Notes under the pieces: generated by a model | What the model was told of the DNA's origin: nothing | The model's input: only the letters and a program-made list of their open reading frames with translations | The model's database searches: none | Position numbers and translations under genes: made by a program | From: Bacteroidota bacterium | Lineage (GTDB): Bacteria; Bacteroidota; Bacteroidia; JAADEI01 | DNA: 18,126 nt | Direction: 5' to 3' | Assembly (NCBI GenBank): GCA_024280615.1 | Contig: JAJRPU010000188.1 | Location: forward strand, 1 to 18,126 | Shown here: positions 1 to 6,987 of the stretch, piece by piece | Layout of the letters: every line of letters begins with the position of its first letter | Position numbering within the stretch: position 1 is the stretch's first letter

Positions 1-129
1 AATCTTCTCATAGTATAAATAGTCGTATGCCCCAATGATCGCTAAGTTTAAAATTACAACTACAATAAATATAGGAAGCGGTAATAGTTCTATCATCTTC
101 TTGAATGACGAACCGAAACCTTTTATCAT
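1..129 (-). CDS. Partial membrane protein of unknown function (N-terminal 43 residues only)
   Basis: An open frame on the minus strand starts with ATG at 129-127 and runs without a stop to the left edge, so only the N-terminus is visible. The 43 residues begin MIKGFGSSFKKMIELL and continue into one hydrophobic stretch, roughly residues 15-38 (LPIFIVVVILNLAIIGAY), then a Tyr-rich YDYLYYEK segment. This reads as a positively charged N-terminus followed by one membrane-spanning helix or uncleaved signal anchor. It lies about 60 nt downstream of the universal stress protein gene on the same strand and could be cotranscribed with it. An in-frame stop (TAG) lies 14 codons upstream of the ATG, with no other ATG between. 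No family can be assigned from this fragment. It could be a spurious frame, although the clean hydrophobic helix argues for a real gene. Confidence 0.45.
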   Translation of the reverse strand, partial: MIKGFGSSFKKMIELLPLPIFIVVVILNLAIIGAYDYLYYEKI

Positions 130-189
130 ATCTTGATTTTCTATGAAATAAGAATGTATCTGTTTGTCCTAAATTCTAGGATATGTTAT

Positions 190-639
190 TCAGTTTTCAT
201 TGCGTATTACTAGTACTGGACAAGGTGCTTGTCTAACAACCTTTTCTGTTGTGCTTCCAATGATGAGTTTTTCAAGTCCTGAACGTTTGTGTGAGCCCAT
301 GCAGACCATTGAAATGTTGTGTTCTTTAACATACGAAATAATTGCTTCTGGGGGATAGCCAAACACTAATGAAGTTTGCACAGGAAGGTCAGTGTTCCGA
401 ACTTTGTTTGCCAGCTTCTCAAGGGCTTTTCTAGCATTGCCTGCTATGACATCTTCAAGAGCTTCCATTCCTGAGAATCCTTCCAGCCATTCAACAGGAT
501 AAGCAATTGGTTCAAGAACGTGAATGATATGAATCTCTGCCTTTCGGGGCAAAGCAATTTCAATTGCCCAATCAAGGGCTCTATCACTTGTCTCTGAGAA
601 GTCAGTTGGAACAAGGATGCTCTTTATTTCAACGCCCAT
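190..639 (-). CDS. Universal stress protein, UspA family, single domain
   Basis: This 149-residue protein has the length and layout of a single-domain Usp with the HUP-type Rossmann-like fold. The N-terminal strand and loop KSILVPTDFSETS (about residues 6-18) carry the conserved Asp13. The C-terminal nucleotide-binding region reads MGSHKRSGLEKLIIGST (114-130), followed by TEKVVRQAPCPVLVIR, the usual family ending. The classical ATP-binding motif is G-2x-G-9x-G(S/T). Here the first Gly (115) and the GS pair (128-129) are present, but the middle Gly is Lys118, so ATP binding may be weakened or altered. Usp proteins are cytoplasmic and usually tied to stress or stationary-phase survival; the exact role here is not predictable. 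The gene is divergent from the thiolase operon across a 143-nt gap. The ATG at 639-637 gives the normal family N-terminus. Confidence 0.93.
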   Translation of the reverse strand: MGVEIKSILVPTDFSETSDRALDWAIEIALPRKAEIHIIHVLEPIAYPVEWLEGFSGMEALEDVIAGNARKALEKLANKVRNTDLPVQTSLVFGYPPEAIISYVKEHNISMVCMGSHKRSGLEKLIIGSTTEKVVRQAPCPVLVIRNEN

Positions 640-757
640 TTTTCACTTATTTTGTTATTTACGACTGATTTCGGTAAAAATAAAAAGTTTATTGTAATAT
701 TTAACTGTTCCATGAGAACGAATGGCAGATGTTCAGATTTTTATAGATAAGTTAACA

Positions 758-765
758 TATCTTTG
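758..765 (+). promoter_or_regulatory. Putative Bacteroidota-type -7 box (TATCTTTG) for the thiolase operon
   Basis: TATCTTTG fits the Bacteroidota housekeeping -7 consensus TAnnTTTG and ends 17 nt before the thiolase ATG. No clear TTTG -33 element is seen at the expected distance. The identical octamer lies just upstream of two other genes in this window. Transcription from it would give a leader of roughly a dozen nucleotides. The promoter assignment is an inference from the motif and its position. Confidence 0.55.
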
Positions 766-782
766 CTGATAAATGTAGTAAA

Positions 783-1967
783 ATGACAGAAGAAATCTAC
801 ATTCTTGGTGTTGCGAGAACCCCTTTCGGGAGCTTCGGTGGTTCCCTTGCAGCGACTAAAGCTACCAAGTTAGGGGCAGTAGCAATCAAGGAGGCATTGA
901 ACAGGGCAGGGGTTCAGCCAAACGAACCCAATGAAGTATTTATGGGTAATGTGTTGAGTGCAGGGGTTGGGCAGGCACCAGCCAGACAGGCAGCCCTCTT
1001 CGCAGGAATTGACAAATCCGTTCCAGCAACCACCGTAAACAAAGTATGTGCTTCGGGAATGAAATCGGTTATTATAGGAGCGCAATCTATAAAGGCAGGA
1101 GATAATAAAATTGTGGTGGCAGGAGGTATGGAATCAATGTCCAACGTGCCTTATTATAATAAGGCAGTTCGATGGGGCAGTAAAATGGGAAATGTGGAGT
1201 TGATTGATGGCTTGATTTATGATGGTTTGTGGGATGTGTATTCAGACCAGCATATGGGCAGCTGCGCTGAGGTGTGTGCCCTTGAGATGAACATTCCTCG
1301 TGAAGAACAAGATGAATATGCACGCCTTTCTTATGAAAGGGCGGCGAAGGCATGGCAGGAAGGATATATGAAATGGGAAGTTACACCCGTGGAGATTGAA
1401 ACACGCAAGGGAACAATAGTTGTGGATGAAGACGAGGAATACAAGCGTGTTGACTTTGAGAAAATGAAGAAATTGCGTCCTGTTTTCAAACAAGAAGGAA
1501 CTATCACTGCTGCAAATGCCAGTACAATAAACGATGGGGCAGCAGCACTGGTCATAGCAGGAAAATCATATGTTGAAGAAAAAGGCTTGAAGCCTATAGC
1601 GAGAATTGTTTCATGGGCAGATGCTGCTGAAGACCCAATATGGTTCACTATAGCACCTACCGATGCGGCAACCAGAGCCCTTCAAAAAGCAGGTCTGTCA
1701 AAAGATGACATAGATTATTGGGAAATAAATGAAGCCTTTGCCGTGGTTGTCCTTGCTAACGTTAAGAAAATGGCTCTTGACATTAATAGAGTCAATGTTT
1801 TCGGAGGAGCAGTGTCCATAGGACATCCCATTGGGGCTTCTGGAGCACGTATCATAATTACCCTTTTGAACGTTTTACGAGTAAAAGGAGGGCGATACGG
1901 TCTGGCATCAATATGCAATGGAGGAGGAGGAGCATCTGCCATCATAGTAGAGTGGCTGGGCAATTAA
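783..1967 (+). CDS. Acetyl-CoA C-acetyltransferase (biosynthetic-type thiolase)
   Basis: The 394-residue product has the full length of the homotetrameric thiolases that reversibly condense two acetyl-CoA into acetoacetyl-CoA. All catalytic elements are visible: the acyl-accepting Cys89 in VNKVCASGMKS, the NEAFA loop near residue 316, His348 in GGAVSIGHPIGASGARI, and the proton-donating Cys378 in CNGGGGASA. These numbers coincide with the well-studied Zoogloea enzyme (C89/H348/C378), indicating an undisrupted enzyme. Possible roles are ketone-body or short-chain fatty acid metabolism, or supply of acetoacetyl-CoA for isoprenoid or polyester routes; context does not decide. No beta-oxidation or polyhydroxyalkanoate partner is adjacent. 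Instead it is the first gene of an envelope-related operon whose next frame overlaps its 3' end. The symbol could be atoB, phaA or thlA depending on pathway, so none is given. Confidence 0.95.
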   Translation: MTEEIYILGVARTPFGSFGGSLAATKATKLGAVAIKEALNRAGVQPNEPNEVFMGNVLSAGVGQAPARQAALFAGIDKSVPATTVNKVCASGMKSVIIGAQSIKAGDNKIVVAGGMESMSNVPYYNKAVRWGSKMGNVELIDGLIYDGLWDVYSDQHMGSCAEVCALEMNIPREEQDEYARLSYERAAKAWQEGYMKWEVTPVEIETRKGTIVVDEDEEYKRVDFEKMKKLRPVFKQEGTITAANASTINDGAAALVIAGKSYVEEKGLKPIARIVSWADAAEDPIWFTIAPTDAATRALQKAGLSKDDIDYWEINEAFAVVVLANVKKMALDINRVNVFGGAVSIGHPIGASGARIIITLLNVLRVKGGRYGLASICNGGGGASAIIVEWLGN

Positions 1968-2806
1968 CAGTTTTAACAACCGCTATTGCTAGCGGCATAT
2001 TACTTGTTTTTATAAATCTACTATCCTGCAAGCCAGCCTATCTCTCAGAATTCGTTACTATAGAAGTTGACACAGCATACGTCTATGACCCAGATTCAAC
2101 ATATTATATAGCAAATACTTCCTATGTTACAAGCTTGTTTACCTCTTCTGTAACTGAGAATTGGGGAGTTTTTCCTGTTCCCGGAAAGATAGTTATTTCC
2201 TGTAGTGGACAAGACAGCCTTAGGCTATTTGTCAAAGCAGGCGTTAGAAGAAATGGATTAAGTGGAGACCAAATTCCTTATTTTGCATATGAACCTGTAG
2301 ATACAAAGATTGTTTGCGGAACCTATAAGTTTAAGTGGACGCCAGTATTTAAATACGTTGACACGACCAAAATCAGAATGCTATTCAGAGAGAGTTTTGA
2401 ACTAACACAGAGAATGCATCCAATGGCTGGAACAACAGGCTATAGACAGCAGGAGGAGGTTCGCTCAGGCAACTGGGCATTTATTTTCAAAGGAACTAAA
2501 GCACAGTTGGTTAGAACAGACACCTTCAGTGTGGAGGACGCCAGCACAACAGAAACCTTTCTGGAATTTGACTATAAATCAGATGCTAATTTTCTTATCC
2601 AAGCCTATCTCTATGGTTCTAATTTCCCTTATAGAGATATTATGGTAGTGTATGCAACCCAAAAATGGAAGAAACTATATGTTGACCTGTCGCCATTGAT
2701 TGCAGAAAGACCAGAGAAAATGCACATATCGTTCATCTTCACAGATGATAGTAGTGGCTTGAGAACACTATACCTTGACAATATCAAAATATTAACCCGG
2801 CGATGA
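1913..2806 (+). CDS. Putative lipoprotein, conserved Bacteroidota-type hypothetical
   Basis: The 297-residue frame has an Arg-rich start (MQWRRRS), a hydrophobic segment and a lipobox LLSC with the lipidated Cys at residue 39, so it is probably an exported lipoprotein. Residues about 84-128 (WGVFPVPGKIVI, LRLFVKAGVRRNGLSGDQ, IPYFAYEP) resemble, from memory, a Bacteroidota lipoprotein family with the pattern 'W..G.F..P..I....G...L.I..GI..NG.S..R..YPFY'. The C-terminal half (residues about 155-297) is beta-rich, with FEFDYKS and KWKKLYVDLSPLI stretches as in jelly-roll carbohydrate-binding-like modules. Function is unknown. The ATG at 1913 overlaps the thiolase gene by 55 nt. A GTG at 1952 would shorten the overlap to 16 nt but would remove every positive charge before the hydrophobic core, so the ATG is preferred. 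The stop overlaps the next start (ATGA), suggesting translational coupling. Confidence 0.8.
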   Translation: MQWRRRSICHHSRVAGQLTVLTTAIASGILLVFINLLSCKPAYLSEFVTIEVDTAYVYDPDSTYYIANTSYVTSLFTSSVTENWGVFPVPGKIVISCSGQDSLRLFVKAGVRRNGLSGDQIPYFAYEPVDTKIVCGTYKFKWTPVFKYVDTTKIRMLFRESFELTQRMHPMAGTTGYRQQEEVRSGNWAFIFKGTKAQLVRTDTFSVEDASTTETFLEFDYKSDANFLIQAYLYGSNFPYRDIMVVYATQKWKKLYVDLSPLIAERPEKMHISFIFTDDSSGLRTLYLDNIKILTRR

Positions 2807-4146
2807 AACAATTGGTTAGAACTATATGGATTGCAGGTAATTTGATTATTGATATGCTCTGGACTTGGCTCTTATTACACAAAGTCCATCTCTTCACCTC
2901 AGAGAATTTTATTGTTCTATCCCTCTGGCATATTACCCTTCATCTCATAAGTGGAGTTCATTATGAGATATTCAGAAAATCAAGATTTAAGGAAGTTGGG
3001 TATTGGATTATAGTCTGGTTAATCGGAATAGTTGGTTCATATTCTTTCTTGCGCTATCATCAATGGATTGACCCCTTCCTATTCATTGAACTAGCATTTA
3101 TTTATCTCATATCTGGATTAATATGGAAAATAGGTTTTTTAACGCTAATACGACAATTAGAAAGAAAAGGCATTATAAGACATACAACATTACTGGTAGG
3201 CAATGGAAACTCTTCTAAATCAATGTTAAATGCATTAAAAAACTGGGGATTATGGAAAAGTTATAAACCAATTGGTTGGGTCTCTGTTAATGGCATTAAG
3301 AACTACAATAATGAAGATTTGCCTTGGGTCGGAACCTTAGATGACCTGCCAGAATTGATAAAAAAACATAGCATTGAAGAGATTTATATCAGCACCGAAC
3401 CTAATGACTATAGAACTGTTAGTAGGGTCATACAAATGGCAGCACCTTATAAAGTTATTATCCGAGCTCGTCCAGATGAATTTGATATCCTAAAAGGAGC
3501 CGTTAGGGTCTTTCATCCTCTACAGGAACCATTGATTTTTCTGTTTCCTATTCAAATGCCCTACTGGCAGCAAGTCATAAAAAGATTTATTGACGTAACT
3601 ATCTCTTTTTTAGGTTTGGTTGCATTGGCACCATTGATGGCTTTCATCGCACTTATGGTTAAACTATCATCACCAGGACCAGTCATTTATAAGCAAATAA
3701 GACTCGGCAAATATGGTAAACCATTCTACCTCTACAAGTTCAGAAGTATGTATGTTGACGCCGAGAAGGATGGTCCTCAGCTAGCTAAGGAAGAGGACCC
3801 GAGAGTGACGCCGTGGGGAAGGGTAATGCGTAAATGGAGAATTGATGAATTGCCACAATTGTGGAATGTTTTGAAGGGGGATATGAGCCTTGTGGGACCC
3901 AGACCAGAAAGACCCTATTTCGTGGAGAAAATTTTAAAGAAAGCACCACATTACATCTTGCTATTTAGCGTCAAGCCCGGAATCACTTCAATGGGAGTCC
4001 TGAGATTCGGTTATGCTTCCACATTAGAAGAACTGGTTAAAAGACTTAGATATGACTTGATTTATCTTGAAAATATGTCCCTATGGCTTGATTTAAAGCT
4101 CCTTTTATACACGCTATATGTAGTTTTTAAAGGCAAAGGAAAATGA
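2803..4146 (+). CDS. Polyprenyl-phosphate sugar-1-phosphate transferase (exopolysaccharide/O-antigen initiating enzyme)
   Basis: A 447-residue integral membrane protein of the WcaJ/WbaP-like class, which moves a sugar-1-phosphate from a nucleotide sugar to undecaprenyl phosphate and so starts a surface polysaccharide repeat unit. The N-terminal quarter has about four hydrophobic helices (residues about 8-25, 36-52, 67-83, 91-115). A Rossmann-like region follows (TTLLVGNG near 128). The catalytic bacterial sugar transferase domain begins at KRFIDVTISFLGL (about 259) and contains SSPGPVIYKQ, FYLYKFRSM (308-316) and the signature DELPQLWNVLKGDMSLVGPRPE (about 348-369). The C-terminus (VKPGITSMGVLRFGYAST) matches the family. 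Sugar specificity cannot be told. No glycosyltransferases, flippase or polymerase genes are adjacent, so it is an initiating enzyme separated from any pathway cluster. It is joined to both neighbours by ATGA overlaps. Confidence 0.92.
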   Translation: MKQLVRTIWIAGNLIIDMLWTWLLLHKVHLFTSENFIVLSLWHITLHLISGVHYEIFRKSRFKEVGYWIIVWLIGIVGSYSFLRYHQWIDPFLFIELAFIYLISGLIWKIGFLTLIRQLERKGIIRHTTLLVGNGNSSKSMLNALKNWGLWKSYKPIGWVSVNGIKNYNNEDLPWVGTLDDLPELIKKHSIEEIYISTEPNDYRTVSRVIQMAAPYKVIIRARPDEFDILKGAVRVFHPLQEPLIFLFPIQMPYWQQVIKRFIDVTISFLGLVALAPLMAFIALMVKLSSPGPVIYKQIRLGKYGKPFYLYKFRSMYVDAEKDGPQLAKEEDPRVTPWGRVMRKWRIDELPQLWNVLKGDMSLVGPRPERPYFVEKILKKAPHYILLFSVKPGITSMGVLRFGYASTLEELVKRLRYDLIYLENMSLWLDLKLLLYTLYVVFKGKGK

Positions 4147-4952
4147 ATATGGAGCAGTCATCAGGAAAATTTAAAGACCTTTTACCACGAATCGCTTATG
4201 CTATCCTCGGAATAACCATCGTCGTTTTTTCTTTCCTGCATCCAATAAGTGCGCATCTTTTGTTTTTACTCATAACCATAGGTATTTGGTTTGAAACTCT
4301 CTCTTTGTTGATTACTGAAGCAAAACATAAGTATATCCTGTTTCTAATCGGATGCATACCGCCATTATTCATCACTGCAAACGTCCTTAATGTCCTAACA
4401 ATAGATTTCAGTTCAATTGTGGGACTAATTACAGTTGCATTTATTTCTATGTGGTTGCTTTCTGCTAAACACAAGGAAAAAGCCTTTATAACACTGCTTG
4501 TTTTTGTCGTTCTTAACGTGGCATTGTATAACTGGTTCACCATTTCAACCGAGCAATGGAACCCACAATCCTGGGTCTTCTGGCTTGTCCTCGTCTGGAT
4601 AAATGATACCTTCGCATATTTTACAGGCAGGTTGTTCGGCAGACATAAAATTGCTCCGGAAGTCTCGCCAGGCAAGACAGTAGAGGGACTAATAGGAGGA
4701 TTTTTCTTTACTGTTCTGGCTTCTGCTATTTATGCCTTCGTTTCACCAGTGCCGCACCTGGACAAACCAAGCGACTATATCATTGCTGCTACTATTGTGT
4801 CAATTGCTGGACCAGCCGGCGACCTCTTTGAGTCCGCAATAAAAAGATATGTCGGAGTGAAAGACTCTGGAAAATTATTAGGTCCCCATGGAGGATTATT
4901 TGACAGAATGGACGCTTGGCTATTTGTCTCCGCCTGTGTTAATCTCGTTTAA
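4143..4952 (+). CDS. cdsA: Phosphatidate cytidylyltransferase (CDP-diacylglycerol synthase)
   Basis: CdsA makes CDP-diacylglycerol from phosphatidic acid and CTP in the inner membrane, the branch point for all bacterial phospholipids. The 269 residues are mostly hydrophobic, with roughly seven or eight membrane helices. The C-terminus contains the complete family signature at residues 231-257: SAIKRYVGVKDSGK, then LGPHGGLFDRMD with its metal-binding acidic residues. The conserved SPGKTVEGLIGG loop precedes it (about 177-188), and AGPAGDLFES (about 223-232) runs into the signature. The length is typical. The ATG at 4143 overlaps the preceding stop as ATGA; a second Met two codons on (4149) is also possible. 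As the last gene of the thiolase-lipoprotein-sugar transferase operon, it strengthens the link of that operon to envelope assembly. Confidence 0.95.
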   Translation: MNMEQSSGKFKDLLPRIAYAILGITIVVFSFLHPISAHLLFLLITIGIWFETLSLLITEAKHKYILFLIGCIPPLFITANVLNVLTIDFSSIVGLITVAFISMWLLSAKHKEKAFITLLVFVVLNVALYNWFTISTEQWNPQSWVFWLVLVWINDTFAYFTGRLFGRHKIAPEVSPGKTVEGLIGGFFFTVLASAIYAFVSPVPHLDKPSDYIIAATIVSIAGPAGDLFESAIKRYVGVKDSGKLLGPHGGLFDRMDAWLFVSACVNLV

Positions 4953-4996
4953 ATTGTTTGCTTTACCTTTTGGATTAACTAAAAAATGACATAAAC

Positions 4997-5716
4997 ATGA
5001 AATTGCAATGGTTAGGGGACATTAAAGACGCCTTTAAGTTTGGAGTTTGCCTAAGTGTTATTGAATGTTTAAAGCTTAAAAAACTTTTGTGGGTAATGAT
5101 GTTGACTGAAAATGGTAATGAAGAGCCATACGAAGCTTTGCATTGTGTGCCCAAAGATTTAAGAAGTTATTTGTATGAGTTAAGATATAAACGGGTTATT
5201 AAGAAGGAAGAGTTAAAAGAACCTGTGAGTAAGCTGGAAAATATACTCTCTATTAACATTAACGCGATTGAAGATGACTTTACTGACAGAAAAACATATT
5301 TTAAAAATGTAAAAGATGAGGTAAAAAATCTAGAAAACTCATTAATATTACTAGATCCGGATACGGGGTTTGAACCTAATAGTAAAGTTGGACGACAACA
5401 TGTTAAGTATGAAGAAGTTAAAGATATCTTTGCCCATATGAAGAATAGTTCTGTTCTTGCAGTATTTCAGCATTGGAGACAAGGACAGACTGACGAGCAA
5501 ATTATAGCAGAGATAGCTGGCCGTTTGAAAGAGAACAATTTGGATAAATGTACTGTTTGTTTATATACAAGCAAAGCTCAAGTGTTAATGTTTCTGTTTC
5601 TAAAAAATAAAGCATTCATAGAAAGAGTAATTCAATGCATTAGAGCAACGGGATGCTTCGAAGAGAAAAAGGGTTTTGGAATAAAGAGCTTTGAGTTGGT
5701 TGCACAATCTGGATAA
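4997..5716 (+). CDS. Uncharacterised protein, 239 residues
   Basis: I do not recognise a named family. The N-terminus (MKLQWLGDIKDAFKFGVCLSV) followed by a hydrophobic stretch and MLTENGNEEPYE, and the later block LILLDPDTGFEPNSK (about 115-129) then HVKYEEVKD, SSVLAVFQHWRQGQ, recall a widespread family of unnamed bacterial proteins with 'GD.kD..K', 'MLT.d.g', 'DPD.Gle', 'kH..y.el' and 'vvfQH' blocks. That resemblance is from memory. The DPD block followed by a beta strand and QH could fit a Rossmann or methyltransferase-like core, but no SAM-binding GxGxG loop is visible, so this is speculation. There is no signal peptide. The coding sequence looks AT-richer than its neighbours by eye. It has its own 44-nt upstream gap with only a weak -7-like TACCTTTT, at 4964-4971. 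It stands alone between cdsA and a secreted protein and may be acquired. Confidence 0.75.
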   Translation: MKLQWLGDIKDAFKFGVCLSVIECLKLKKLLWVMMLTENGNEEPYEALHCVPKDLRSYLYELRYKRVIKKEELKEPVSKLENILSININAIEDDFTDRKTYFKNVKDEVKNLENSLILLDPDTGFEPNSKVGRQHVKYEEVKDIFAHMKNSSVLAVFQHWRQGQTDEQIIAEIAGRLKENNLDKCTVCLYTSKAQVLMFLFLKNKAFIERVIQCIRATGCFEEKKGFGIKSFELVAQSG

Positions 5717-5744
5717 GCATTTATTCTATCAAACAAATGATGTT

Positions 5745-5775
5745 TTTGACTTATAATTTTTTGTTCTTATCTTTG
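5745..5775 (+). promoter_or_regulatory. Putative Bacteroidota promoter: TTTG (-33), 19-nt spacer, TATCTTTG (-7)
   Basis: This is the best promoter in the window. TTTG lies at 5745-5748 and TATCTTTG at 5768-5775, separated by exactly 19 nt, which fits the published Bacteroidota pattern of a TTTG -33 element and a TAnnTTTG -7 element. The -7 box ends 15 nt before the ATG of the secreted protein gene, implying a leader of about a dozen nucleotides. It indicates that gene is transcribed separately from the unknown gene upstream. Confidence 0.7.
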
Positions 5776-5790
5776 CAATAAAATTGAGTC

Positions 5791-6987
5791 ATGATCAGGA
5801 GCATTAAATTGTCTTTAGTTGTTATTTTGGGAATAACATCTGTTGTTTCTATGGGTCAGCAGCTTGTTGCTATTCAGGAGCTTGAAGACACCAATACCAC
5901 AAATGTTGTGGATTTAGTGAGAAGAGATTCCGTTCATTTTTTCTACATTGCTTCAAACACTACTTTGCCCGACAGCTCTTACACTTATAGGGGAGACACT
6001 TTGAGAAGCAAAACGATTTATTTGTACAATACACAAAATCTTCAGATGGCTGCATTCAGAATGTACTATGATTTTTCTGCTTCTTCATGGGTAAGACAGG
6101 ACACTGTCATTATAGAATATGACACCGCTACGTGGAAAGTGAGAAAAATCACACGCCTCTATTGGAACACTACCACAAACCAGTGGGACTCTTTCCAAGT
6201 TATCCTTTGCCATTATTCTTCGTCAAAACAACGCTTTGATAGCATTGTATCTTATTCCTTTGATGCATCCGGGGTTAGGTATCCCAATTCAAAATATGTC
6301 TTTAATTATTCAGGTTCGCCATTAAAATTGACTTCATATTACGATGGTTTATGGCTCACTTCTTCGTCTTCTTGGGAATGGGATACCACTTTACTGTACT
6401 ATAATTCAAATGGAAAGTTGGATTCTGTTGTGAGTTATAATGACGGTAATATGTCAAAATTTGTAGTACTTGCAAGAGAAGGAAACATTGACTTTTTGTC
6501 AAATAACCCAAATACCCTATGGTTGGACGATGATAAAGGGTTTGTGAACCCTACCGATTCCATCACATTTAATAACTTTTTGAGCGACATAGCGGAGATG
6601 GAAGCAAACTTACCCTTCGGGTCAGTAAATATGACTGTCTCAGTGAAATCCTCATCAAATAGTAATCGTGTGGAACAACAAGAAATTTTATGGATTGCAG
6701 GACCCTATAATTTACGAAACTATCAATATTACTACTATGCTGGAGCACCACCTATTACCTCAAATGCCTCTGCATCTCTTAATAACATAAATGTTCTTAT
6801 AACAGATAGGCTAATCAGGATTTTGGGTAAATATGAATCAGCGCAAATAAGCTCCCTTGATGGCAGACAAGTGCGTAATACATCAAAACCTATAATTGAT
6901 ATTTCTGATTTGCCTAAAGGGGTTTACATACTTCAAGTTTGGGACAACAGAGGTCAGATACATAGTATTAAATTTTCGCTACGGTAA
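5791..6987 (+). CDS. Secreted protein with type IX secretion C-terminal sorting domain
   Basis: The 398-residue protein begins with a Sec signal peptide: charged MIRSIK, hydrophobic core to about residue 20, and likely cleavage after Gly22 (VSMG, then QQ). The last ~70 residues form a T9SS type A sorting domain, with ISSLDGRQV, a spacer, DISDLPKGVYILQVWD (370-385) and a final IKFSLR. In Bacteroidota such a domain directs export through the outer membrane by the Por/Gld machinery, followed by cleavage and surface attachment or release. The middle is rich in Tyr, Trp, Ser and Thr, with repeated strand-like units containing Y-Y-hydrophobic patterns and W-D pairs (for example SSSWEWDTTLLYYNSNGK, about residues 193-210), like the YD-type beta repeats of other T9SS cargo. 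No catalytic motif is visible, so a structural or adhesive role is more likely than an enzyme, as inference. Confidence 0.88.
   Translation: MIRSIKLSLVVILGITSVVSMGQQLVAIQELEDTNTTNVVDLVRRDSVHFFYIASNTTLPDSSYTYRGDTLRSKTIYLYNTQNLQMAAFRMYYDFSASSWVRQDTVIIEYDTATWKVRKITRLYWNTTTNQWDSFQVILCHYSSSKQRFDSIVSYSFDASGVRYPNSKYVFNYSGSPLKLTSYYDGLWLTSSSSWEWDTTLLYYNSNGKLDSVVSYNDGNMSKFVVLAREGNIDFLSNNPNTLWLDDDKGFVNPTDSITFNNFLSDIAEMEANLPFGSVNMTVSVKSSSNSNRVEQQEILWIAGPYNLRNYQYYYYAGAPPITSNASASLNNINVLITDRLIRILGKYESAQISSLDGRQVRNTSKPIIDISDLPKGVYILQVWDNRGQIHSIKFSLR

Noticed and set aside
167..181. Short hairpin TCCTA-AATTC-TAGGA just downstream of the universal stress protein gene
   Set aside because: The stem is only 5 bp with no following U-run on the minus strand; this is expected by chance.
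4196..4675. 159-codon open frame on the minus strand inside cdsA
   Set aside because: It is antisense to a fully conserved cdsA, has no family-like motifs, and shows the composition of a shadow frame.
4964..4971. TACCTTTT as a -7 promoter box for the unknown gene
   Set aside because: It misses the final G of TAnnTTTG by one inserted T and has no -33 element at the right spacing, so it is not listed as a feature.
5729..5749. AT-rich inverted repeat (TCAAACA / TGTTTTTGA) after the unknown gene, possible terminator
   Set aside because: The stem is only about 7 bp, nearly all A-T, with a 2-nt bulge, and it overlaps the -33 element of the next promoter. It is too weak to call.
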